A stretch of DNA of 7,028 nucleotides from JAFAVZ01 sp036009105 (GTDB lineage: Bacteria > Acidobacteriota > Thermoanaerobaculia > Gp7-AA8): positions 1 through 7,028 of the forward strand of contig DASYMJ010000264.1 of assembly GCA_036009105.1 (NCBI GenBank). Reading direction: 5' to 3'. Below the pieces are notes generated by a model. It had not been told where the DNA came from. It worked only from the letters and a program-made list of their open reading frames with translations, and ran no database searches. Shown in pieces: positions 1 to 7,028 of the stretch. A program made the translations under genes and the position numbers. How positions within the stretch are numbered: position 1 is the stretch's first letter; every line of letters begins with the position of its first letter.

Positions 1-1488
1 GACAACTTCGTCAAGCAGCTCCTGCTGACCAACCCCGCCGGCACGCTCGATACGGCCTTCATCGCCACCGACTACCTGAACAACCCCGGCACCATGAACG
101 GGGTGTACGAGATCCCGGGCCGGCTGCAGGTCGCCTATCCGGAGCTCGTCACGGGCGGCGCGCTGCACCTCAAGAATCTCGACCGCCGCCCGGACGGGAC
201 GGTCGTCACGCCGGAGGTGCTGAAGGAAGGGGCCGACTCGGTCGGCTTCAACGGTGCGCTGAGCCGGGTCTACCTCAACATCGGCGAGTACTGGGAGGAG
301 TGGACGCGGCACTTCAACCCGCTGATCGGCATCCGGAAGCAGTCGCCCATCGAGGTGAAGGTCGCGCAGCAGCACTCGCCGCACTGGAACTGGAGCGAGT
401 CGCATTCGCCGGCGCTGGCGAAGTACTTCATCCGCGTGGCGAAGCCGCACAAGCTGGCCGACGCGCCGGGCGGGTCGCGCTACATCAGCTCCGACCCGAA
501 CGTCCTGAACCGCGGCAAGCGCGTATTCGCCCAGAACTGCGCCTCCTGCCACTCCAGCAAGCAGCCGTCGGACAAGCTCCAGCCGAATTCGCCCGAGGCC
601 CGGAAGTGGTACCTGGATGCGGTGATGCAGCCGGACTTCCTGGACGGCAACTTCCTCAGCAGCGAACAGCGCTACGCCGTGACGCTGATCAAGACCAACG
701 CCACGCGCTCGGTCGCCACGAACGGAATGCGCCACCAGATCTGGGACAACTTCTCCTCCGAGACCTACAAGACGCTGCCCGGCGTGGGCGATATCCAGGT
801 GTGGGATCCGTTCACCGGCGCCCAGAAGCCGTGGACGGTGCCGACGGGCGGCCGCGGCTACTACCGTCCGCCCTCGCTGGTCAGCATGTGGGCCAGCGCC
901 CCCTACTTCCACAACAACGCCCTGGGCAAGCACGTGCACGGCGCCTCGGTCGAGGACCGCATGGCCGCCTTCGACGATGCCACGAAGAAGCTCCTCTGGC
1001 CGGAGAACCGCTCCGGCTCGAAGCCAAACACCGACGGCGCGGACGGCCAGTCGACCTCGCTCTGGCGGACCACGCAGGAGAGCTGGATCAAGCTCCCCGA
1101 GCCGTACCTCGGGTCGCGCGTCCTGCGCTGGGTGCTGCGCAACAACATGGAGACCGATCCCACCACCGGCGGCCGCTACTTCGCCTTCGGGCCGATCCCG
1201 AAAGGGACGCCGGTCAACCTCCTCGCCAACACCAACCTCGAGCTCAACGGCATCGGCAAGGCGTGGAACCTCGGCAAGCTGCTGATCAAAGGCGTGGGCG
1301 TGATGAAGGACGTCAAGAGGAAGGGGCTGGAAGGCGACGAAGCGACGAAGCAGCTGATGACGCTCGTCCCCGATCTCTTCAAGCTCAACTCCTGCCCCGA
1401 CTTCATCGAGGACAAGGGCCATTACTTCGGCACCGATCTTCCGGATGCCGACAAGCGCGCGCTCATCGAGTATCTGAAGACGTTCTAG
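1..1488 (+). CDS. RoxA-like c-type cytochrome (rubber oxygenase / dihaem peroxidase superfamily), 5'-partial
   Basis: The frame is open from base 1, so the gene begins left of the window; the ATG at 94 is an internal Met because the 31 codons before it read as continuous protein. 495 residues are visible. A single haem-attachment site, CASCH, lies at visible residues 180-184 (bases 538-552), preceded by RGKRVFAQN. Downstream segments GYYRPPSLVSMWASAPYFHN, NNMETDPTTGGRYFAFGPIP and the C-terminal CPDFIEDKGHYFG...DKRALIEYLKTF resemble what I recall of RoxA, the dihaem rubber oxygenase of about 680 residues. In that family a first CxxCH lies about 200 residues before the second, which would put it outside this window. 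His474 in the GHYFG motif is a candidate distal haem ligand (inference). A haem c protein must be exported to the periplasm; the signal peptide would be off-window. The GMC dehydrogenase gene follows after 10 bp, implying one operon. Alternatives are a MauG/BthA-like peroxidase or an electron acceptor for the GMC enzyme; rubber cleavage is not demonstrated. Confidence 0.75.
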   Translation, partial: DNFVKQLLLTNPAGTLDTAFIATDYLNNPGTMNGVYEIPGRLQVAYPELVTGGALHLKNLDRRPDGTVVTPEVLKEGADSVGFNGALSRVYLNIGEYWEEWTRHFNPLIGIRKQSPIEVKVAQQHSPHWNWSESHSPALAKYFIRVAKPHKLADAPGGSRYISSDPNVLNRGKRVFAQNCASCHSSKQPSDKLQPNSPEARKWYLDAVMQPDFLDGNFLSSEQRYAVTLIKTNATRSVATNGMRHQIWDNFSSETYKTLPGVGDIQVWDPFTGAQKPWTVPTGGRGYYRPPSLVSMWASAPYFHNNALGKHVHGASVEDRMAAFDDATKKLLWPENRSGSKPNTDGADGQSTSLWRTTQESWIKLPEPYLGSRVLRWVLRNNMETDPTTGGRYFAFGPIPKGTPVNLLANTNLELNGIGKAWNLGKLLIKGVGVMKDVKRKGLEGDEATKQLMTLVPDLFKLNSCPDFIEDKGHYFGTDLPDADKRALIEYLKTF

Positions 1489-1495
1489 AGGAGAG
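1489..1495 (+). promoter_or_regulatory. Ribosome binding site of the GMC oxidoreductase gene
   Basis: AGGAGAG begins immediately after the TAG stop of the cytochrome gene. AGGAG ends 5 nt before the ATG at 1499. It fixes the GMC start and supports translation from the same mRNA as the cytochrome. Confidence 0.8.
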
Positions 1496-1498
1496 ACG

Positions 1499-3304
1499 AT
1501 GGGCACACCACAGAATCCCGACTTCGACTACATCGTGATCGGTTCCGGCGCCGGCGGCGGCCCGGTCGCCGCCAACCTGGCCAGGAACGGCTACAAGGTC
1601 GGCCTGATCGAGGCCGGCACGCGGGCCGAGAATCCGTCCTATCTCGTGCCGGTCTTCCACCCCTTCGCCAGCGAGGATCCCGACACCTCGTGGGAGTTCT
1701 TCGTCCGCCATTACGAGAGCCTCAGCCAGTCCGAGCGGGACAACAAGTTCCTCAAGGACAAGGACGGCGTCTTCTACCCCCGCGCCGGCACTCTCGGCGG
1801 CTGCACGGCCCACCACGCGATGATCACCATCGTGCCGTCGAAGAGCGACTTCCAGTACATCGCCGATCTGACCGGCGACGACACCTGGGCGCCGGACAAC
1901 ATGTACCAGTACTTCACCCGGCTGGAGCGCTGCGGCTATGTGAAGGACCCGGCGCCGGGGCCGAATCCGTCGCGCCACGGCTACAAGGGGTGGTTGAGCA
2001 CGACCGGACTCGACTACACGCTCGCCCTGGGCGATCCGGCGGTGCTGCAGACGGTGATCGATGCCTCGCTGGTCACCTGGAAGGAGATCACCGGCGGCGT
2101 GCTGCCGCAGCTTCCCCAGGATCCGAACAACTGGTCGACGCCGGACATGGAAGGGCTGATCTTCCCGCCCCTGGCCACGCTGCAGGGACGCCGCGCCGGC
2201 ACGCGCGAGCTGATCCAGATGACCCAGGACGCCTATCCCCAGAATCTCGTCATCAGGATGAGCAACCTCGCCACCCGCATCCTGTTCGACGCGAACAAGC
2301 GCGCCATCGGCGTGGAGACGTGGGAAGGGCAGCACCTCTATCGCGCCGACCCGAATGCGGACGGCAATGATGACTACGAGGTCAAGCAATACTACTGCTC
2401 GCAGGAAGTGATCCTCGCCGGCGGCGCCTTCAACTCGCCCCAGCTGCTGATGCTCTCCGGCATCGGGCCGGCCGATCATCTGAAGCAGTTCGGCATCCCG
2501 GTGGTGGCCGACCGGCCCGGCGTCGGCACGAACCTGCAGGACCGCTACGAGATCGGGATCATCTCGGAGATGAAGAGGAACTGGAAGGTCATCGAGCACG
2601 CGACCTTCGAGCCGCCGCTGCCGAATCAGCCGGGCGATCCCTGCTACACGCAGTGGCAGGACGGCTCCGGCGTCTACACCACGAACGGCGCGCTGGTGGC
2701 GGTGATCAAGAAGTCGACCCCGCAGCGGCCGGTGCCCGACCTTTTCCTCTTCGCCCTGGCCGGCCACTTCCGCGGCTACTATCCCGGCTACTCGAAGGAC
2801 GTGGAGCGGACGAAGAACTTCCTCACCTGGGCCGTGCTCAAGGCGCATACGAACAACAACGCGGGCTCGGTGCGCCTCAAGTCGAAAGATCCGCGCGACC
2901 GGCCGCTGATCGACTTCAAGTACTTCGAGGAAGGGAACGACGTCCACGGCGCCGATCTCGACGCGGTGGTGGAAGGGGTGAAGTTCGCCCGCGAGGTGTC
3001 GAAGAACAACAGCGCGATCAAGGGGGAGGTTTACCCCGGCCCCGATGTGCAGAGCGATGCGGACATCCGCCAGTTCGTGAAGGACAACGCGTGGGGCCAC
3101 CACGCCTCCTGCACGAACCCGATGGGGAAGGCCACCGACAGCAACGCGGTGGTGGACAGCAACTTCAAGGTGATCGGGGTGGACGGTCTACGCGTGGTGG
3201 ACGCCTCGGTCTTCCCGCGCATCCCCGGCTTCTTCATCGTGACGCCGATCTACATGATCGCGGAGAAGGCCAGCGACGTGATCATGGCGGCGGCGAAACG
3301 GTAG
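1499..3304 (+). CDS. GMC-family FAD-dependent oxidoreductase (choline oxidase/dehydrogenase-like)
   Basis: This is a complete 601-residue protein, a usual GMC length. The N-terminal Rossmann motif YIVIGSGAGGGP (residues 11-22) ends in the ribose-binding acid E38. The first GMC signature is at 94-109 (PRAGTLGGCTAHHAMI), the second at 309-323 (GAFNSPQLLMLSGIG). The C-terminal catalytic block is WGHHASCTNPMG (532-543), with H535 as the expected catalytic base, then IPGFFIVTPIYMIAEKASD (575-593). H105 in GGCTAHH aligns with the covalently flavinylated His99 of choline oxidase (GGCSSHN). The usual second active-site His/Asn, 44 residues after the catalytic His, is F579 here. GMC enzymes oxidise alcohols, aldehydes or sugars with FAD; the substrate is not recognisable. 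There is no obvious Sec or Tat signal, so it looks cytoplasmic although its operon partner is a cytochrome c. An AGGAG site precedes the ATG at good spacing. Confidence 0.93.
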   Translation: MGTPQNPDFDYIVIGSGAGGGPVAANLARNGYKVGLIEAGTRAENPSYLVPVFHPFASEDPDTSWEFFVRHYESLSQSERDNKFLKDKDGVFYPRAGTLGGCTAHHAMITIVPSKSDFQYIADLTGDDTWAPDNMYQYFTRLERCGYVKDPAPGPNPSRHGYKGWLSTTGLDYTLALGDPAVLQTVIDASLVTWKEITGGVLPQLPQDPNNWSTPDMEGLIFPPLATLQGRRAGTRELIQMTQDAYPQNLVIRMSNLATRILFDANKRAIGVETWEGQHLYRADPNADGNDDYEVKQYYCSQEVILAGGAFNSPQLLMLSGIGPADHLKQFGIPVVADRPGVGTNLQDRYEIGIISEMKRNWKVIEHATFEPPLPNQPGDPCYTQWQDGSGVYTTNGALVAVIKKSTPQRPVPDLFLFALAGHFRGYYPGYSKDVERTKNFLTWAVLKAHTNNNAGSVRLKSKDPRDRPLIDFKYFEEGNDVHGADLDAVVEGVKFAREVSKNNSAIKGEVYPGPDVQSDADIRQFVKDNAWGHHASCTNPMGKATDSNAVVDSNFKVIGVDGLRVVDASVFPRIPGFFIVTPIYMIAEKASDVIMAAAKR

Positions 3305-3358
3305 TCCTCCACTCCCTGCAGAAAGTTTGGTGTCGCCGTGCGGTTCTGAAAAAATGAC

Positions 3359-3394
3359 ACTAGGCACCGCGCCGGACATCAGGCGTAGCCTAGT
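3359..3394. repeat. Inverted repeat upstream of the AraC-type regulator
   Basis: ACTAGGC (3359-3365) and GCCTAGT (3388-3394) are perfect 7-bp inverted arms separated by 22 nt. A further CGC/GCG pairing lies inside (3368-3370 with 3383-3385), and GA/TC pairing lies outside after one mismatch. The right arm ends 7 nt before the ATG at 3402 and overlaps a TAGCCT hexamer (3386-3391) that could act as a -10 element. It may be an autoregulatory operator or a leader hairpin. No T-run follows it, so it is a poor terminator. The rest of the 97-bp gap (3305-3401) shows nothing else clear. Confidence 0.4.
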
Positions 3395-3401
3395 TCCGCA
3401 T

Positions 3402-3758
3402 ATGAGTCTTGTCCGACCGAAGGAACCGACGGAAGCGATCGTGGAGCGATACCTCTCCGAGTGTTTCGCCATCGAAGACGTTCCGCGCGCTTCCGAGCTC
3501 GCCGCGCGCTGCGGGATGTCCCCCGCCCAGCTGACCCGCGCCTTCGTGCGCGAGCTCGGCTCCCGCCCGGCCGAATTCCTCAAGGGCCGGCAGGTCGACT
3601 GCGCGAAGCGCCTCCTGGAGACGACCACGCTCACCACCACCGAGATCGCCTACCGGGCCGGCTTCGGCACCCGCGGCACGTTCTTCCGCGTCTTCCGCCG
3701 CGCCACCGGCATGACCCCCGCCCAGTACCGCGCGCGGATCCATCCCGAAGCCGCGTAG
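3402..3758 (+). CDS. Stand-alone AraC/XylS-type HTH transcriptional regulator
   Basis: The protein has 118 residues from the ATG at 3402 and consists almost entirely of an AraC DNA-binding domain with two helix-turn-helix units. The first is around residues 30-53 (ASELAARCGMSPAQLTRAF). The second is around 83-111 (TTTEIAYRAGFGTRGTFFRV), followed by the family hallmark TGMTPAQYR. No ligand-binding or dimerisation domain is present, whereas typical AraC members are 250-300 residues. In-frame alternative starts are ATG 3354 and TTG 3327. None of the three has a convincing Shine-Dalgarno. I prefer 3402 because the domain starts soon after it and the upstream codons cross an inverted repeat and add no recognisable sequence. 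It lies downstream of the cytochrome/GMC pair on the same strand and may regulate that pair or itself, but no target is shown by the sequence. It could also be the remnant of a longer regulator that lost its N-terminal domain. Confidence 0.85.
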   Translation: MSLVRPKEPTEAIVERYLSECFAIEDVPRASELAARCGMSPAQLTRAFVRELGSRPAEFLKGRQVDCAKRLLETTTLTTTEIAYRAGFGTRGTFFRVFRRATGMTPAQYRARIHPEAA

Positions 3759-3761
3759 TAA

Positions 3762-3797
3762 AACGAAGAGCGAGGCACGCTGAGCCTCTCGCTCGTT
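3762..3797 (+). terminator. Hairpin after the AraC-type gene, candidate terminator
   Basis: The left arm AACGAAGAGCGAGGC (3762-3776) pairs imperfectly with GCCTCTCGCTCGTT (3784-3797) around a 7-nt loop. The core GAGCGA/TCGCTC and GGC/GCC segments are perfect, with a 2-nt bulge. An A-rich stretch precedes it, directly after the TAG stop, and only a broken T-rich stretch follows. It plausibly ends the upstream transcript before the ArsR unit begins; the missing clean T-run lowers confidence. Confidence 0.45.
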
Positions 3798-3826
3798 CAT
3801 CGTTCATCCTTCCTCGTTCATCGTTC
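3792..3826. repeat. 14-bp direct repeat CTCGTTCATCGTTC, two copies
   Basis: CTCGTTCATCGTTC occurs exactly at 3792-3805 and 3813-3826, a 21-bp period, with a further internal TCGTTC subrepeat in each copy. The first copy overlaps the right arm of the upstream hairpin, and the second ends 38 bp before the ArsR start codon. The 21-bp spacing, two helical turns, would suit a protein-binding pair, but it may equally be slippage or part of a dispersed intergenic repeat. Confidence 0.6.
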
Positions 3827-3856
3827 GACACGCATCCGCCTCCGCGCATGTACACT
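3825..3856 (+). promoter_or_regulatory. Candidate promoter of the ArsR-TSUP unit (possibly leaderless)
   Basis: TACACT (3851-3856) matches the TANNNT -10 pattern and ends 8 nt before the ATG at 3865, so transcription would begin at or beside the start codon. TCGACA (3825-3830) matches 5 of 6 bases of the -35 consensus, but the 20-nt spacer is longer than ideal. No Shine-Dalgarno lies between this hexamer and the ATG, which is consistent with a leaderless message. No clear ArsR-type 12-2-12 operator was seen. Confidence 0.35.
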
Positions 3857-3864
3857 ACTCTCCT

Positions 3865-4239
3865 ATGACCCTCGAAACCCTGTTCCAGGCGCTTGGCGAT
3901 CGCACGCGGCTTCGGCTTCTCAACCTCATGGCCCGGGGCGAAGTGTGCGTCTGCTTCTTCGTCGAGGTGCTGGGGGAGAGCCAGCCCAAGATCTCGCGGC
4001 ACCTGGCGTATCTGCGGCGGGCCGGGGTGGTGGCGGCGCGGCGGGAGGGGAAGTGGATCCACTACGGCATCGTGAGGCCGCAGGACGCCGATGCGGCGCG
4101 CGTCCTCGACGCCGCCCTCGCCGCGGCCGCTAACGACCGGCAGATGCAGAAGGACTGGGCGGCGATGCAGCGCGTCTGTTGCGCCCAGCGTTTGCCCGAG
4201 CCGCTCCAGCACGCGCCGAGGCCGCGGCTGGCGTCATGA
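3865..4239 (+). CDS. ArsR/SmtB-family metalloregulatory repressor with CVC motif
   Basis: The protein has 124 residues in winged-helix form. FQALGDRTRLRLLNLMARGE (7-26) is the usual N-terminal helix pair. CVC at residues 28-30 matches the arsenic-type site of the family (ELCVCDLC in E. coli ArsR). The recognition helix is QPKISRHLAYLRRAGVV (40-56), followed by the wing REGKWIHYGI (60-69). The third Cys of the E. coli site is V33 here, but a C-terminal C105-C106 pair could complete a trigonal thiolate site, in or between subunits. ArsR proteins repress DNA until a thiophilic ligand binds, so As(III)/Sb(III) is the first guess; a persulfide or sulfite-related signal is the alternative given the downstream exporter. 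The stop codon overlaps the TSUP start (ATGA), so the two are co-translated. The ATG at 3865 was chosen because the domain starts immediately after it. Confidence 0.92.
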   Translation: MTLETLFQALGDRTRLRLLNLMARGEVCVCFFVEVLGESQPKISRHLAYLRRAGVVAARREGKWIHYGIVRPQDADAARVLDAALAAAANDRQMQKDWAAMQRVCCAQRLPEPLQHAPRPRLAS

Positions 4240-4952
4240 GCTCGTTCGAGGTCATCGTGGCCGTGGCGTCGGTCGTCGCGGGCGCGATCGCCTCGCTGGC
4301 CGGCTTCGGCATCGGCAGCATCATGACCCCGCTCCTGATGCTGCACCTCGACGCGAAGGTCGCCGTCGCGGCGGTCTCCATCCCCCACATCGTGGCCACG
4401 GCCATCCGCTTCTGGATGCTGCGCGCCTCGCTGGACCGCAACGTCCTGCTCCGCTTCGGCCTGACCAGCGCCGCCGGCGGCCTCCTCGGCGCGCTCCTGC
4501 ACACCGTGATCGGCGTCAAGACCTTGACCATCTTCCTGGGCGTGGTCCTCATCCTCACCGGCGCGGTCGGCGTGCTCGGCCTCAACCTGCGCTTCGGCCG
4601 CCATGCCGCACCGGTGGCGGGCCTCTTTTCCGGACTTCTCGGCGGCCTGGTGGGCAACCAGGGCGGCATCCGCAGCGGCGCGATGCTCGGCTTCGATCTC
4701 TCCAAGGAAGCGTTCATCGCCACCTCGACCGCGATCGGCCTCGTCGTGGATGGCGCGCGCATGCCGGTCTACCTCTGGAGCGAAGGGGCGAAGCTGATGT
4801 CGGTGCGCACGATGATCGTCATCATGACCGCCGGCGTCGTCATCGGCACGTTCCTGGGGCGCATCCTGCTCGGCCGCATCCCGGAGCCGCTCTTCAAGCG
4901 CCTCGTCTCGGGCCTCGTCCTGCTGCTGGGAATCGCGCTGCTCGTTTTCTGA
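4236..4952 (+). CDS. TSUP-family (TauE/SafE, DUF81) membrane exporter
   Basis: The protein has 238 residues and is highly hydrophobic, with about eight predicted membrane segments in two homologous halves (roughly 5-35, 42-60, 72-92, 96-116, 126-146, 156-175, 190-212 and 219-238). The N-terminal half carries AGFGIGSIMTP (22-32) and the second half GNQGGIRSGAML (140-151), both typical of TSUP transporters. Known members export sulfite, sulfoacetate or related organosulfur anions from the cytoplasm; many others are uncharacterised. The ATG at 4236 overlaps the repressor stop by 4 nt and has no Shine-Dalgarno of its own, so translation is probably coupled. An in-frame GTG at 4179 would add 19 residues of charged, Ala-rich sequence lying inside the repressor gene, and is rejected. 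Control by a CVC-type ArsR suggests induction by a thiophilic toxicant or reactive sulfur; the cargo is not determinable here. Confidence 0.88.
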   Translation: MSSFEVIVAVASVVAGAIASLAGFGIGSIMTPLLMLHLDAKVAVAAVSIPHIVATAIRFWMLRASLDRNVLLRFGLTSAAGGLLGALLHTVIGVKTLTIFLGVVLILTGAVGVLGLNLRFGRHAAPVAGLFSGLLGGLVGNQGGIRSGAMLGFDLSKEAFIATSTAIGLVVDGARMPVYLWSEGAKLMSVRTMIVIMTAGVVIGTFLGRILLGRIPEPLFKRLVSGLVLLLGIALLVF

Positions 4953-4970
4953 AAGACCCCCCCTGACCCG

Positions 4971-6200
<1,230 letters not shown>

Positions 6201-6207
6201 GATGGAT

Positions 6208-6213
6208 CTCCTT
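6208..6213 (-). promoter_or_regulatory. Ribosome binding site of the ABC permease
   Basis: On the minus strand AAGGAG lies 7 nt upstream of the ATG at 6200. It begins 4 nt after the end of the intergenic palindrome, so folding of that palindrome in the mRNA could affect access to it. Confidence 0.85.
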
Positions 6214-6217
6214 TACT

Positions 6218-6292
6218 TGTCATCCTGAGCCGCGAAGACGGTCGAAGGATCTCCTCGTGCGTGCGAAGAGATCCATTCGGCGTCTACGCGCC

Positions 6293-6303
<11 letters not shown>
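6218..6303. repeat. 86-bp imperfect palindromic element between ABC ATPase and permease genes
   Basis: The terminal arms TGTCATCCTGAG (6218-6229) and CTCAGGATGACA (6292-6303) are perfect inverted copies. The palindrome continues inward so that arms 6218-6253 and 6268-6303 match at 29 of 36 positions, leaving a 14-nt loop. A GAAGGATCTC segment lies near the loop on the left arm. From memory, elements with TCATCCTGAG ends and a GAAGGATCT core are dispersed intergenic repeats in several environmental phyla; that is recollection, not a search. The element holds nearly all of the 92-bp gap between the two ABC genes. Its right arm contributes the ATPase stop codon (TGA at 6295-6293 on the minus strand). 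It has no coding capacity, so it would be a REP- or MITE-like sequence. In RNA it would form a long hairpin inside the operon message. Confidence 0.85.

Positions 6304-7028
<725 letters not shown>

Noticed and set aside
94..96. ATG at 94 as the start of the cytochrome gene
   Set aside because: The same frame is open to base 1 with family-like protein sequence, and there is no ribosome site before 94. The gene is simply cut by the window edge.
300..1538. A 412-codon plus-strand open frame overlapping the cytochrome gene
   Set aside because: It is an Arg/Ala/Gln-rich out-of-frame shadow; the other frame carries the CASCH motif and family-like segments.
1463..3103. A 546-codon open frame on the minus strand opposite the GMC gene
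   Set aside because: Its translation is Arg/Val/Ala/His-rich low-complexity sequence without any family motif. It is the usual antisense shadow of a GC-rich gene, and the plus-strand GMC motifs are unambiguous.
3327..3356. TTG 3327 or ATG 3354 as the start of the AraC-type gene
   Set aside because: They cannot be excluded, but they lack ribosome sites, add no recognisable sequence and would place the inverted repeat inside the coding region.
3849..3854. TGTACA palindrome before the ArsR start as an operator
   Set aside because: It is only 6 bp, does not extend outward, and is far shorter than the imperfect 12-2-12 operators of ArsR/SmtB proteins.
4953..4970. The 18-bp gap between the convergent TSUP and permease genes as a terminator
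   Set aside because: It contains only a C-run (ACCCCCCCTGACCC) with no inverted repeat or T-run; any terminator must lie within coding sequence or be factor-dependent.

Overview
The window is about 7 kb of GC-rich, densely coded bacterial DNA with short intergenic gaps. No RNA gene, transposase or CRISPR array was seen. The MacB-type transporter, the RoxA-like cytochrome and a TGTCATCCTGAG-ended palindromic repeat fit a soil- or sediment-type Gram-negative lineage such as Acidobacteriota or a myxobacterium-like group. That placement is an impression from gene content, not a demonstrated taxonomy.

Left part (1-3304, + strand): a two-gene redox unit. The first gene enters from beyond the left edge and encodes the C-terminal part of a RoxA-like (rubber-oxygenase / dihaem cytochrome c peroxidase superfamily) c-type cytochrome with one visible CASCH haem site. 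Ten bases later, behind a clean AGGAG ribosome site, lies a full-length GMC-family flavin oxidoreductase. Its flavin-loop histidine aligns with the covalent-FAD histidine of choline oxidase, and its second active-site residue looks replaced by Phe. The pair probably oxidises an alcohol or aldehyde, or cleaves and oxidises a hydrophobic substrate; the substrate cannot be read from the sequence.

Middle (3305-4952, + strand): a small stand-alone AraC-type DNA-binding protein with no sensor domain, preceded by a 7-bp inverted repeat. A hairpin and a 14-bp direct repeat follow it. Next comes a compact two-gene unit: an ArsR/SmtB repressor with a CVC metal-binding motif, its start codon just 8 nt after a -10-like hexamer (possibly leaderless), overlapping by ATGA with a TSUP (TauE/SafE) membrane exporter. 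The repressor most likely senses a thiophilic ligand (arsenite-like, or a reactive sulfur species) and controls the exporter.

Right part (4971-7028, - strand): two genes of a MacB/LolCDE-type ABC export system, the ATPase (its N-terminus continues past the right edge) and then the FtsX/MacB-type permease. A 86-bp imperfect palindrome fills the gap between them. It supplies the ATPase stop codon and ends 4 nt before the permease ribosome site. The permease and the TSUP gene converge tail to tail with only 18 bp between them.
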